Assembly: GCA_024278565.1 (NCBI GenBank)
Contig: JAJRSY010000178.1
Span: 1 to 10,116 of the forward strand
Direction of reading: 5' to 3'
Length of the DNA stretch: 10,116 nt
DNA from: Bacteroidota bacterium
GTDB taxonomy: Bacteria > Bacteroidota > Bacteroidia > Flavobacteriales > Flavobacteriaceae
A program made the translations under genes and the position numbers. The notes under the pieces were generated by a model. It had not been told where the DNA came from, searched no databases, and saw only the letters and a program-made list of their open reading frames with translations. Positions 1 to 6,012 of the stretch are shown here, piece after piece (position 1 is the stretch's first letter; each line of letters opens with the position of its first letter).

Positions 1-115
1 CACAGGCCAGGGCAGTTTCAATATCAAAAGCCTTTTCGAGTAGGTCGTTTGTTTGTGTGGCGAACATGCCAATCGTGAATAGTACTACGGCTAAAATACT
101 TACTGTTTTTTTCAT
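1..115 (-). CDS. Small secreted protein, N-terminal fragment (runs off the window)
   Basis: The ATG at 115-113 opens a reading frame that continues off the left edge, giving 38 visible residues that begin MKKTVSILAVVLFTIGMFA. This is a textbook Sec signal peptide: two Lys, a hydrophobic core at about residues 5-18, and a likely signal peptidase I site after Ala19. No cysteine sits at a lipobox position, so it is probably not a lipoprotein. The visible mature part (TQTNDLLEKAFDIETALAC) is short and matches no family I recognise. The 143 bp between this start and the regulator stop at 259 contain no TAnnTTTG box on the minus strand, so its promoter is not evident. It lies downstream of the LytTR regulator on the same strand. 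The reading frame and signal peptide are clear; the function is unknown. Confidence 0.7.
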   Translation of the reverse strand, partial: MKKTVSILAVVLFTIGMFATQTNDLLEKAFDIETALAC

Positions 116-258
116 AATATTGTTTTTTTGAAGTTAAAAAGTTATTTTTATTAGATTGTAAAGCTAATAAAGCCTCTTGGTCTTTTTTGTGGGTAAAACC
201 TTGTAGAAGTGTAGTGGGCGGGTGTGTGAGTGTTCTACCCCAATCTGAGAGAATCGGG

Positions 259-990
259 TCAATTCACGAACGAGATCGTATTTTTAGTAAGCAGTTGCTT
301 GAGCTGGTCAATGTTCTTGCGGTACGATCTTGAAAAGGGCAGTTGCAGCTTGTGCTGTTTTAGGGTGCAGACCGCCTTGCCGTAGCTGATGTGCGATACG
401 TAGTTGGTGTTCACCATATAACTCTGGTGTATGCGCACAAAATTATCGGGCATTTGGTCCACAAAGGTCTTTAGGGTCTTGTAGGCATTGTAGACCTTGC
501 CGTCTTTCATCACAAAGCCGGTGGTATTGTTGTCAGCTTCTAGGTAAAGAATGTCATCGGTGTTCAGGTATTGAAAATCACTGTACGATTGCAGGCAAAC
601 GGTTTGGGGTTTTTCTTCTTTGGGCAGTTGTTTTTTGAGGCGAAATACTGATTTTCTGATCTCAAACTCATCATAGGGGAGCAGCCAATAGTCAAAAAAA
701 CCATTTTTTATGGCCTCGTAGGCATGGGCCTTGGTTTGTGAGGTGGCGATAAGCAGGGGTATATGGGCCAGGTATTGGTGCAGTTCTTTAGCCATTTGAA
801 AATAACCGTTGCCACCTTCATTGAGGTTGATAAAAACAAGATCGGGAGAAAATTTAAGAACGGCGTTCAAACCATCAGTACTGTTGGTGGTCGTCGCTGC
901 GCATTGAAAATCACCATACTGCCCTAGCTGGTGCTGCAATTGCAGACTAGAGGTGGCATCGGCATCGATAACGGTATAGGTGAACTCCAC
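259..990 (-). CDS. LytTR-family DNA-binding regulator with degenerate receiver domain
   Basis: This 243-residue protein has the layout of a LytR/AlgR-type response regulator: a receiver-like domain at about 3-118 and a LytTR DNA-binding domain at about 131-236. The LytTR half is convincing (DILYLEADNN at 146-155, FVRIHQSYMVN at 184-194, LPFSRSYRKNI near 217-227). The receiver half is unusual. At the phospho-acceptor position in PDLVFINLNEG the Asp is Asn55, and the conserved Lys before the beta5 proline is Leu104 (YWLLPYDE). The acidic pair is reduced to D9/D11, and the switch Thr83 is kept. It probably works without phosphorylation, or responds to something else. No histidine kinase gene is adjacent. 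The start is GTG: in-frame codons upstream reach a TGA at 1002-1000 with no ATG between. Only a weak promoter-like stretch (CTAATTTG near 1018-1012) is visible upstream. Its target genes are unknown. Confidence 0.9.
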   Translation of the reverse strand: MEFTYTVIDADATSSLQLQHQLGQYGDFQCAATTTNSTDGLNAVLKFSPDLVFINLNEGGNGYFQMAKELHQYLAHIPLLIATSQTKAHAYEAIKNGFFDYWLLPYDEFEIRKSVFRLKKQLPKEEKPQTVCLQSYSDFQYLNTDDILYLEADNNTTGFVMKDGKVYNAYKTLKTFVDQMPDNFVRIHQSYMVNTNYVSHISYGKAVCTLKQHKLQLPFSRSYRKNIDQLKQLLTKNTISFVN

Positions 991-1162
991 GGCTTGACAT
1001 CAATTTGACTGCAAATTAGGAATTGTACACCAGAAACGAACAGTTAAAAACCTTATAAAAACCAAGGTTTTGGTTTATAATACGCTATAAATGAGCTATT
1101 TGAAAGAAAAATCTTTCATAACGTAACTATTCAGTCCCTCTCTTGTTATTCCACACGAGCCG

Positions 1163-1234
1163 TCTGCCGGATCTTGCTTGCCGGCTAGGCAGGCGGGCAG
1201 GAAATCGCTGCGCCTGCCTGCCGATACGGGCAGG
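1163..1234. repeat. GC-rich CCTGCC/GGCAGG hairpin repeat
   Basis: Several overlapping inverted repeats can be read directly. AGGCAGGCG (1187-1195) pairs with CGCCTGCCT (1211-1219), a perfect 9-bp stem with a 15-nt loop. CCTGCC (1217-1222) pairs with GGCAGG (1229-1234) around the loop gatacg. A further GCCGG/CCGGC pair lies upstream near 1166-1184. Some of these pairings share bases and so are mutually exclusive. The same CCTGCC...GGCAGG core recurs at 3156-3264, so this is a dispersed family in the genome rather than a one-off structure. Its function is unknown. Confidence 0.75.
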
Positions 1235-1277
1235 TATGCTTGTTCGGATACCGTTTTGTAATTGATGGCCGGCCGGT

Positions 1278-1303
1278 TACTTGTACTGAGCGAAGCCGAA
1301 GTA
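1278..1303. repeat. Short interspersed repeat (TACTT...AAGTA, core CTGAGCGAAGCCGAAG)
   Basis: This 26-bp segment has short inverted ends, TACTT (1278-1282) and AAGTA (1299-1303), around a core containing CTGAGCGAAGCCGAAG. From memory this core is a widespread intergenic repeat in Bacteroidota and some other bacteria. When translated it gives the peptide CTERSRS, a familiar sign of falsely called small proteins. The identification rests on recall and on the inverted ends; no search was run. Confidence 0.55.
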
Positions 1304-1475
1304 TTGGCAAGAAGGCCCCTGTTTGCGGTTCAATACAGGTGAAAGGTAGTGATTCCTCACTTCACCTGCCAGCCATAGGAGGGTTCGGAATGACAAAGGG
1401 GGGGGGGAGAGGGCACTTCGGTCGAACAGTTACCATTAATTTCATTTTGAGCAAATCTGAATCTTCCAGAACATT

Positions 1476-1531
1476 CCCCGAAAAAAACGGGGCATAAAAG
1501 ACCTACAAGGTTTTTAAAAACCTTGCAGGTC
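1476..1531 (-). terminator. Two consecutive hairpins, likely terminator of the beta-helix lipoprotein gene
   Basis: Read on the minus strand, transcription leaving the gene that ends at 1584 meets a near-perfect 32-nt palindrome (1531-1500). It has arms of 16 bases with a single mismatched pair and is followed by CTTTTAT. A second hairpin, CCCCG - TTTTTTT - CGGGG (1492-1476), follows at once. The first is a good stem-plus-T-tract candidate for factor-independent termination. On the plus strand it could only matter for transcripts from the empty region. The stem sequences are seen directly; the terminator role is inferred. Confidence 0.55.
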
Positions 1532-1575
1532 GAAACCTTGCAGGTCGAAACCTTGCAGGTCGAAACCTTGCAGGT
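1521..1575. repeat. 15-bp tandem repeat, 3.7 copies
   Basis: The decamer ccttgcaggt occurs at 1521-1530, 1536-1545, 1551-1560 and 1566-1575, each separated by cgaaa, giving an exact 15-bp period without mismatch. The first copy is also the right arm of the palindrome at 1500-1531, so each further copy could pair in turn with the single left arm (acctacaagg, 1501-1510). The array ends 8 bp past the stop codon of the lipoprotein gene, so it lies in its 3' untranslated region. Perfect identity suggests recent expansion by slippage. Confidence 0.9.
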
Positions 1576-1583
1576 CTTGGTCT

Positions 1584-3128
1584 TTAATTGTCGGGCCCTA
1601 TCTGATATGCCCCAATATCAGGTATACCGGTACGGTCGTTTCCTAAAATATCAAAGGGCACCAATAGCGCAGTATTAAGATCCGCATTGCCCTTGGCGGC
1701 CGATGCGTTTCCTGTTCTAAAATTGTTGCTATCCGTCTTAAAGAAATCGGCATATTGGTTTAAAAGAACTTGGTCATAGCGTAGCGTGTTCTCAAAGTCG
1801 TACAAGGGGTCTTCATCAAATTGTCCGCTATCATCCTTGAATTTTAGCATACAGTTTGTAAAAGAATATTCGAAGGTATTGGCCTCATTACTCTTTAGTG
1901 CCAGTTCTAAAAATTTATTGCCGTCAATGATACAATTGGTGAAATCGGCTTTTACAAGATCTGCCGAAAGCCGGTTTTCTGCGGTTGTTGGGTTGAAGTT
2001 GTCCAATTTCAGGGCGGTTCCATCTCGAAAGCCGTTGGTCCAGAAATTGGCAATGGTGGAATGTACAAAGGAGTATTTGCCTCCTAAATTACAGTACAGT
2101 GAACTAGTGCCTGCATTGCCCAAAACCAAGTTTTCAGCGGTAACATAGGCTGTTTTGGCCCAAAGGTTTATACTGCCGCTATTGTAAATCTGTGTATTCT
2201 TTAGGGTCAGGGTGGGGGAGTTCAACTGTCCGTCGCCCTCTACCAACAAACCAACGGTAGCGTTTTTTAGGGTCAAATGGTCGATGGTGTTGTCAATGCT
2301 TCCCGCCGATAGCCAAATGGTGCCCCATTGACCGGGTATGGTTGAAAAATCAGCGGACAAACGGTCTCCCTGAAAAACGACTTCTTTTTCCAATAGTTCT
2401 TGATCGGTGCTCAGTTCTCCGTTCACGCCCAAGGAACCACCTTCTTGTACGATGATACCCGAGTCTTTATGAAAATGAACACGTGCGCCTGCATCAATGA
2501 CCAGTTGTCGGGCATCGGGCACAGCGGCATATCCATAGATCACGTATGGTTTTTCATTGGTGAAGTGCAGTTGGTCGTCTTCCAATAAAAAACCTTCCAC
2601 TTTGATTTCAGTACCAGTAGCGTTCAACCCTAGGACCAAGGTTTCTTTGGTGCCGTTTGATAGGGTTTTGGGGTACAGGAAAACGGCATCTTTCACCAAG
2701 GTCACCAATTGTACTTCTTGCAAAAAATCGCCTGAATCAAACTGAATGGCACCAGTATATAAAAACTCAAGTTCGCCGGTACCTGAAATGTCGAATGTGG
2801 TCTCTATAAAAATAAAAATGCTGTCTTGGGCAAGTATAGGTATGTTCTGAAATTCTTTTCCTGCAATACCATCGACATTCAATCGGTATTTGCTGTTTTG
2901 GCCCTGTGCCAGTCTGATGGTGGGAATCAAAAGATCATCTCGGTTACGGTTATAAATTTTCAAGGTATACGTGGTGCTGCCAATGTTTGTGAAGAGAGTG
3001 TCCAAAAAAACGGTGTCTTTTGAGAATTCCAAATTTCCTGCACTGGGGGCGTATTCGAGATCTTTTCTACAAGAACTCCATAGAACAATGACCAACAAGG
3101 CTGCTATGGCAATCGGGTACTTTTGCAT
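1584..3128 (-). CDS. Surface lipoprotein with right-handed beta-helix and choice-of-anchor-Q-like C-terminus
   Basis: This 514-residue protein begins with a lipoprotein signal peptide: a hydrophobic stretch at about 6-17, then WSSC with the lipidated Cys at 20. The residues after it, RKDLE, are charged and acidic, resembling export signals that send Bacteroidota lipoproteins to the cell surface. About 33-150 looks like an all-beta, Ig-like domain. About 195-430 contains the repetitive hydrophobic/Asn pattern of a parallel beta-helix (for example GQWGTIWLSAGSIDN at 266-280 and HLTLKNATVGLLVEG at 284-298). The tail LGNDRTGIPDIGAYQ (495-509) matches the motif typical of choice-of-anchor Q proteins. 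A carbohydrate-binding or structural surface role is likely, but no catalytic residues can be assigned. The start is the only ATG with a proper signal peptide. It may be the last gene of the minus-strand group starting at 4754, although 164 bp with repeats separate it from the thioesterase. Confidence 0.85.
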   Translation of the reverse strand: MQKYPIAIAALLVIVLWSSCRKDLEYAPSAGNLEFSKDTVFLDTLFTNIGSTTYTLKIYNRNRDDLLIPTIRLAQGQNSKYRLNVDGIAGKEFQNIPILAQDSIFIFIETTFDISGTGELEFLYTGAIQFDSGDFLQEVQLVTLVKDAVFLYPKTLSNGTKETLVLGLNATGTEIKVEGFLLEDDQLHFTNEKPYVIYGYAAVPDARQLVIDAGARVHFHKDSGIIVQEGGSLGVNGELSTDQELLEKEVVFQGDRLSADFSTIPGQWGTIWLSAGSIDNTIDHLTLKNATVGLLVEGDGQLNSPTLTLKNTQIYNSGSINLWAKTAYVTAENLVLGNAGTSSLYCNLGGKYSFVHSTIANFWTNGFRDGTALKLDNFNPTTAENRLSADLVKADFTNCIIDGNKFLELALKSNEANTFEYSFTNCMLKFKDDSGQFDEDPLYDFENTLRYDQVLLNQYADFFKTDSNNFRTGNASAAKGNADLNTALLVPFDILGNDRTGIPDIGAYQIGPDN

Positions 3129-3155
3129 TTAGATCTATATTGTTTTAAGTTTAAA

Positions 3156-3264
3156 ACTCAAGCCTGCCTGCCTACGGCAGGTAAACCTGCCGTTGGCATG
3201 GTTCAAAACCAAACTCAAACCTGCCGGCCTACCTACGGCAGGTAAACTGTGGGGCATGGTTCAA
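3156..3264. repeat. Two tandem copies of a 52-57 bp hairpin-bearing repeat
   Basis: Two related units, 3156-3212 and 3213-3264, each begin actcaa, contain ctacggcaggtaaac, and continue to gcatggttcaaa. Each carries an inverted repeat built on CCTGCC or CCTACC against GGCAGG; in the first, CCTGCC-tac-GGCAGG is a 6-bp stem with a 3-nt loop. A partial third start (aactc) follows at 3264. They lie in the 164-bp gap between the thioesterase and the lipoprotein gene, so if these genes are co-transcribed the hairpins would sit in the middle of the mRNA. The core is shared with 1163-1234. An unrelated short inverted repeat, gttttaa-gt-ttaaaac, lies at 3142-3157, just upstream of the lipoprotein start. 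Confidence 0.85.
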
Positions 3265-3292
3265 ACTCGATTTTCTCAGTTTTTTGGTGCTT

Positions 3293-3697
3293 TCAATCAA
3301 AACTCTTTTTTAAGAAAATCTGTTTTATGGGGTCTGAGATTCGCAATGGCCTCAGGGTTTTGGCATTCAACAGGCACCACTTGGTTCTTGAACGTACTAA
3401 TAGCTGTTTTGTTATGGCATTGTGTATTTCAACTACCCGTACCGATAGTGCCCCACGGCTTTCTGAAATATATGTTTGTATGTTGATCTTATCGTTCAAT
3501 ACGGCTGCCCCTTTATATTCAATGTTATGGTTAATGACCACCCAGACCACGCTATTTTGTATTTCGAGAGAGGCGTAGGCTTGCCAGTGTTCTTTAGAAA
3601 TGTCTTGGACCCATTGCACATAACGTACATTGTTTACATGGTTCAGCTCATCTAGGTCTTCTGCCGATACGGTCAATGTCTTTTCAAAGGTCTCCAT
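3293..3697 (-). CDS. Acyl-CoA thioesterase, hotdog-fold 4HBT family
   Basis: This 134-residue protein has the usual length for a single hotdog domain. The motif DLDELNHVNNVRYVQWVQD (14-32) is the 4HBT/YbgC-type active-site helix, with Asp16 as the probable catalytic residue and HVNN at 20-23 lining the site. The later strand NHNIEYKGAAVLNDKI and the segment SESRGALSVRVVEIHN fit the rest of the fold. The protein would hydrolyse an acyl-CoA or acyl-ACP thioester in the cytoplasm; the acyl group cannot be read from sequence. It starts 13 bp downstream of the cyclotransferase-like gene on the same strand, so the two are probably one transcript from the promoter at 4833-4862. A functional link between them is not obvious. 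Confidence 0.88.
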   Translation of the reverse strand: METFEKTLTVSAEDLDELNHVNNVRYVQWVQDISKEHWQAYASLEIQNSVVWVVINHNIEYKGAAVLNDKINIQTYISESRGALSVRVVEIHNAITKQLLVRSRTKWCLLNAKTLRPLRISDPIKQIFLKKSFD

Positions 3698-3710
3698 TTT
3701 ATGGCGATGC

Positions 3711-4754
3711 CTATTTCTTTTTGATTTTTACCTCGAAGAGCTTGTCCCATTTTTTTCCGGTCACGAAAAATGTCTTTCTTTCAGGGTGATAGGCCACCCC
3801 ATTTAGCACGTCGAGGGCTTCGTGCTGGGTGACTTTTTTCTTGAGTCCGCCAAAATTGACGACCCCTTCAATGGCCCCGCTCTCTGCATCGATGATCATC
3901 ATACTTTCTTTTTGGTATACGTTGGCATATAGCTTGCCATCAACATATTCGAGCTCATTGGTCTTGTTGAATATTGATTTGTTGGTGACCGTTTCAATAA
4001 ACCCTTCCTCGACAAGGGTTTCGGGGTTTAGGAACCAAATTTTTTCGGTACCATCACTTTTGAACAATTTACTGCCGTCATTTGCCAAGCCCCAGCCTTC
4101 CTTGCTTTCTCCGTATTGAAAATTATCGATCTTCTTAAAATCCTTCAGGTCATAAATAAAGCCCGTTCTACTTTGCCAGGTCAATTGATATATTTTACCG
4201 TTCAGTATAGTAATACCCTCACCGAACAAGGAGTTGTCGAGATCTATCTGATTTATGACTTTTCCGGTTGAAAAATCTACCTTACGAAGCCAAGAGGTCC
4301 CTTTTTTTCCGGTGCTCTCATATAGTGTGTCGTTGTAGAACTCCAAACCTTGGGTGTAAGCCTTTATATCATGTGGGTATTCGTTGATGATCTCGTAGGT
4401 GTACACTTCGGGCGCATGGGCAGCGAGTATTTTTATTTTTTTTGATATTTCTACGGATGCACCCTCGTACTCAACAACCGCTTTTAGGGTTTTGTTTCCC
4501 AATTTCGGAATACTTAGGGTTACCTTATCGTCATTGACGGATAGTTCATGGCCATCTATGGAGTAGGTTACCTTATTGATTGTTTTCTTTTTTTTGTTGG
4601 TTATACTGATTGCGGTACGTTCATTTTGTTGGAACTGTTTTCTATTTTCTTCCAATTGTATATCAAAAAGTGAGGCAGCGGAGGTATTGCCTTCCCCACA
4701 GCCAAGAAAAAATAGTAGAACGGAGCTTAGTGTGAAAAATTTAACCATGTTCAT
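3711..4754 (-). CDS. Glutaminyl-peptide cyclotransferase-like lipoprotein
   Basis: This 347-residue protein has a lipoprotein signal peptide with lipobox FLGC and lipidated Cys19. About 33-110 forms a beta-rich, Ig-like segment (TAISITNKKKKTINKVTYS). About 118-345 matches the glutamine cyclotransferase family (Pfam PF05096), a five-bladed beta-propeller first known from papaya: YPHDIKAYTQGLEF (126-139), LTWQSRTGFIYD (191-202), EGWGLANDG (219-227), NELEYVDGKLYANVY (266-280) and DVLNGVAYHP (315-324). Family members turn N-terminal Gln of exported proteins into pyroglutamate. Conserved-looking Trp residues are W155, W193 and W221. The lipid anchor places it in the envelope, where it would act on secreted proteins. 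An alternative start is Met3. A consensus promoter lies at 4833-4862, giving an untranslated leader of about 70 nt. The N-terminal Ig-like domain is an addition to the catalytic domain. Confidence 0.88.
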   Translation of the reverse strand: MNMVKFFTLSSVLLFFLGCGEGNTSAASLFDIQLEENRKQFQQNERTAISITNKKKKTINKVTYSIDGHELSVNDDKVTLSIPKLGNKTLKAVVEYEGASVEISKKIKILAAHAPEVYTYEIINEYPHDIKAYTQGLEFYNDTLYESTGKKGTSWLRKVDFSTGKVINQIDLDNSLFGEGITILNGKIYQLTWQSRTGFIYDLKDFKKIDNFQYGESKEGWGLANDGSKLFKSDGTEKIWFLNPETLVEEGFIETVTNKSIFNKTNELEYVDGKLYANVYQKESMMIIDAESGAIEGVVNFGGLKKKVTQHEALDVLNGVAYHPERKTFFVTGKKWDKLFEVKIKKK

Positions 4755-4832
4755 GTGGTATTACTTAAGTTTTTGTGCTGCAAACGGAAGCACTCGTTTT
4801 TGGTTTACCTGGTATGTAGATATGTTTGAAAG

Positions 4833-4862
4833 CAAAAATAACACCATAGTTCGAAACGCAAA
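4833..4862 (-). promoter_or_regulatory. Bacteroidota-type promoter for the cyclotransferase/thioesterase genes
   Basis: Read on the minus strand there is TTTG (4862-4859), an 18-bp spacer and TATTTTTG (4840-4833). This matches the Bacteroidota primary sigma consensus TTTG-N17-23-TAnnTTTG at every fixed position. Predicted transcription starts near 4826, about 70 nt before the ATG at 4754. Confidence 0.8.
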
Positions 4863-4895
4863 CTTTTTTTGACATAAAATTAAGAACGTAAAACG

Positions 4896-4925
4896 ATTGT
4901 AAAAATTTAAAAAATTGTATCTTTG
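4896..4925 (+). promoter_or_regulatory. Promoter of the SRP RNA gene
   Basis: ATTG (4896-4899), an 18-bp AT-rich spacer and TATCTTTG (4918-4925) give a Bacteroidota promoter with a perfect -7 box and one mismatch in the -33 box. The spacing predicts a start at about 4931, which is exactly where the SRP RNA terminal helix begins (ggcaag). The two independent predictions agree, which supports both. Confidence 0.85.
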
Positions 4926-4930
4926 CAGTT

Positions 4931-5024
4931 GGCAAGTCCTACACGACCAGCTCCTGTAGAATCCCCCAGGGTGGGAACGCAGCAAGGGTATATGGTTGTA
5001 GCGGTGCGATGTAGGTAGCTTGCC
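4931..5024 (+). ncRNA. ffs: Signal recognition particle RNA (4.5S-like, small type)
   Basis: This 94-nt RNA is the RNA core of the signal recognition particle, which binds Ffh and directs membrane and secreted proteins to the translocon. The ends pair (ggcaag 4931-4936 with cttgcc 5019-5024), as do CCTACA (4938-4943) with TGTAGG (5010-5015) and ACCA (4946-4949) with TGGT (4993-4996). The apex has the diagnostic Ffh-binding features: a GGAA tetraloop (4974-4977) on a 3-bp stem, with the symmetric internal loop sides CAGG (4967-4970) and AGCA (4981-4984), as in E. coli 4.5S RNA. There is no Alu domain, as expected for the short bacterial form. Promoter and T-tract fit the ends precisely. A 92-codon frame on the opposite strand across this gene is not real. 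Confidence 0.96.
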
Positions 5025-5031
5025 TTTTTTT
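5019..5031 (+). terminator. Intrinsic terminator of the SRP RNA
   Basis: Seven T (5025-5031) follow the 3' strand of the SRP RNA terminal helix, so the RNA's own closing stem serves as the terminator hairpin. This would separate the RNA gene from the dehydrogenase gene downstream. Confidence 0.75.
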
Positions 5032-5150
5032 GTACCCAAAAACCAAAGAACGTTCGATTGTTTTTGGTTCGTCGGTCAAAGACACTTTATGGGCAAACAC
5101 ATTCGAAGGAAACTTTTTGCTCTGATTATAGTTGTTATTCTGTAGGTATT

Positions 5151-5960
5151 ATGAAGCGTAAAGTAGTTCTCATTACAGGAGGTTCTTCAGGAATTGGAAA
5201 ATCAATCGGCCAGTATTTACAAACAAAGGGATTTACAGTTTACGGTACTACCCGAAATTTGAGGAACAAGCTCGATTTCACTTCTTTTGAGCTCTTGGAG
5301 ATAGAGGTGTGTGATGCCATCAGTGTTCAGAAAGCCATACAAATAATTGTGGACAAGGAAGGTCGGCTCGATGTAGTGGTGAACAATGCTGGAATAGGGA
5401 TCACCGGTCCCATAGAGGAAACCCCTCATGAAGAAATCTTAAAGGCCTTCGATACCAATTTTAACGGCTATTTGCATGTTATAAAGGCGGTTCTGCCCCA
5501 AATGCGAGCACAAGGTCAGGGTCTCATCATCAATATCACCTCAATTGCCGGTTATATGGGATTGCCCTACCGTGGTATATATTCTGCCACTAAGGGAGCA
5601 ATTGAGCTTATTACCGAAGCCTTGCGTATGGAGACCAAAGGTTTTGGGGTTCATATCACAAATTTGGCCCCTGGCGATTTTACCACCAATATAGCTACAG
5701 GGCGCTATCACGCTCCTGTTTTAGAAGATTCACCCTATAAATCACACTATGGCAGTACATTGAAACAGATAAATGACGATGTAAATAGTGGTGGGGATCC
5801 CATTCAGGTGGCTAAAATGGTATTGAAAATCATACAAACCAAAAAACCCAAAGTACGTTATAAAGTAGGTTCGTTTACCCAAAAACTATCTTTGTTCTTG
5901 AAAAATACATTACCCGATACTATTTACGAAAAATTATTATTAACGTACTATAAATTGTAA
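5151..5960 (+). CDS. Short-chain dehydrogenase/reductase (classical SDR)
   Basis: This 269-residue oxidoreductase has all classical SDR marks: the nucleotide-binding TGGSSGIG at 9-16, NNAG at 78-81, Asn103, catalytic Ser131, and the YxxxK pair Tyr144/Lys148. Arg35 after the second beta strand (GTTRN) suggests NADP(H) rather than NAD(H). The C-terminal part (KMVLKIIQTKKPKVRYKVG) resembles SDRs that act on hydrophobic ketones or sugars, but the substrate cannot be named. The frame is open back to 5058, but the ATG at 5151 is preferred because it gives MKRKVVLITGG, the normal distance from start to the glycine motif; the 31 codons upstream have no family resemblance. No clear promoter is seen between the SRP terminator and this start. 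The transaldolase gene follows 52 bp later. Confidence 0.92.
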   Translation: MKRKVVLITGGSSGIGKSIGQYLQTKGFTVYGTTRNLRNKLDFTSFELLEIEVCDAISVQKAIQIIVDKEGRLDVVVNNAGIGITGPIEETPHEEILKAFDTNFNGYLHVIKAVLPQMRAQGQGLIINITSIAGYMGLPYRGIYSATKGAIELITEALRMETKGFGVHITNLAPGDFTTNIATGRYHAPVLEDSPYKSHYGSTLKQINDDVNSGGDPIQVAKMVLKIIQTKKPKVRYKVGSFTQKLSLFLKNTLPDTIYEKLLLTYYKL

Positions 5961-5965
5961 TTTTG
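5958..5965 (+). promoter_or_regulatory. Candidate -7 box for the transaldolase gene
   Basis: TAATTTTG is a perfect TAnnTTTG box. Its first three bases are the stop codon of the dehydrogenase gene. Predicted transcription would start near 5971, giving a leader of about 40 nt with an A10 tract (6002-6011 region) directly before the ATG. No good TTTG lies at the -33 position, so this is a moderate candidate; read-through from the dehydrogenase is also possible. Confidence 0.45.
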
Positions 5966-6012
5966 CAATGACCTTTTAAGGTTTTGACTTTGAACTTTAA
6001 TTTAAAAAAAAA

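Larger units (their letters stand above)
991..1583. other. 593-bp region with no credible gene, made of repeats
   Basis: This stretch separates two minus-strand genes. Positions 991-1140 are AT-rich and presumably hold the control region of the LytTR gene, including an inverted repeat aaaacctt (1047-1054) / aaggtttt (1064-1071). Positions 1160-1235 are GC-rich hairpin repeats. Positions 1267-1274 are the palindrome GGCCGGCC. Positions 1278-1303 and about 1350-1430 resemble short interspersed repeats common in Bacteroidota. A run of ten G lies at 1398-1407. Positions 1476-1531 hold two hairpins and 1521-1575 a 15-bp tandem repeat. An 85-codon frame (1240-1497, plus) crosses the repeats but its codons reflect repeat sequence rather than a protein family, so it is not called. 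Confidence 0.7.

Noticed and set aside
203..238. Inverted repeat GTAGAA (203-208) / TTCTAC (233-238) after the regulator gene
   Set aside because: Only 6 bp with a 24-nt loop and no T-tract; could easily be chance.
1240..1497. 85-codon plus-strand frame in the repeat region
   Set aside because: It translates an interspersed repeat (CTERSRS peptide), a G10 run (Gly run) and other repeat pieces; no family resemblance and no promoter.
1521..1575. Possible small CRISPR array
   Set aside because: The repeat is only 10 bp, spacers are an identical 5 bp, and no cas genes are present; it is a simple tandem repeat.
1160..1583. Possible insertion sequence
   Set aside because: No transposase frame, no terminal inverted repeats bounding a unit, and no target duplication could be seen.
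3193..3578. Two overlapping plus-strand frames over the thioesterase gene
   Set aside because: Both are shadows of the thioesterase, which has clear family motifs; one begins inside the hairpin repeats.
4761..5039. 92-codon minus-strand frame
   Set aside because: It lies antisense to the SRP RNA and across two promoters; composition is not protein-like and the RNA assignment explains the sequence.
5058..5150. 31 extra N-terminal codons for the dehydrogenase
   Set aside because: They have no resemblance to SDR proteins; the ATG at 5151 puts the glycine motif at the usual distance from the start.
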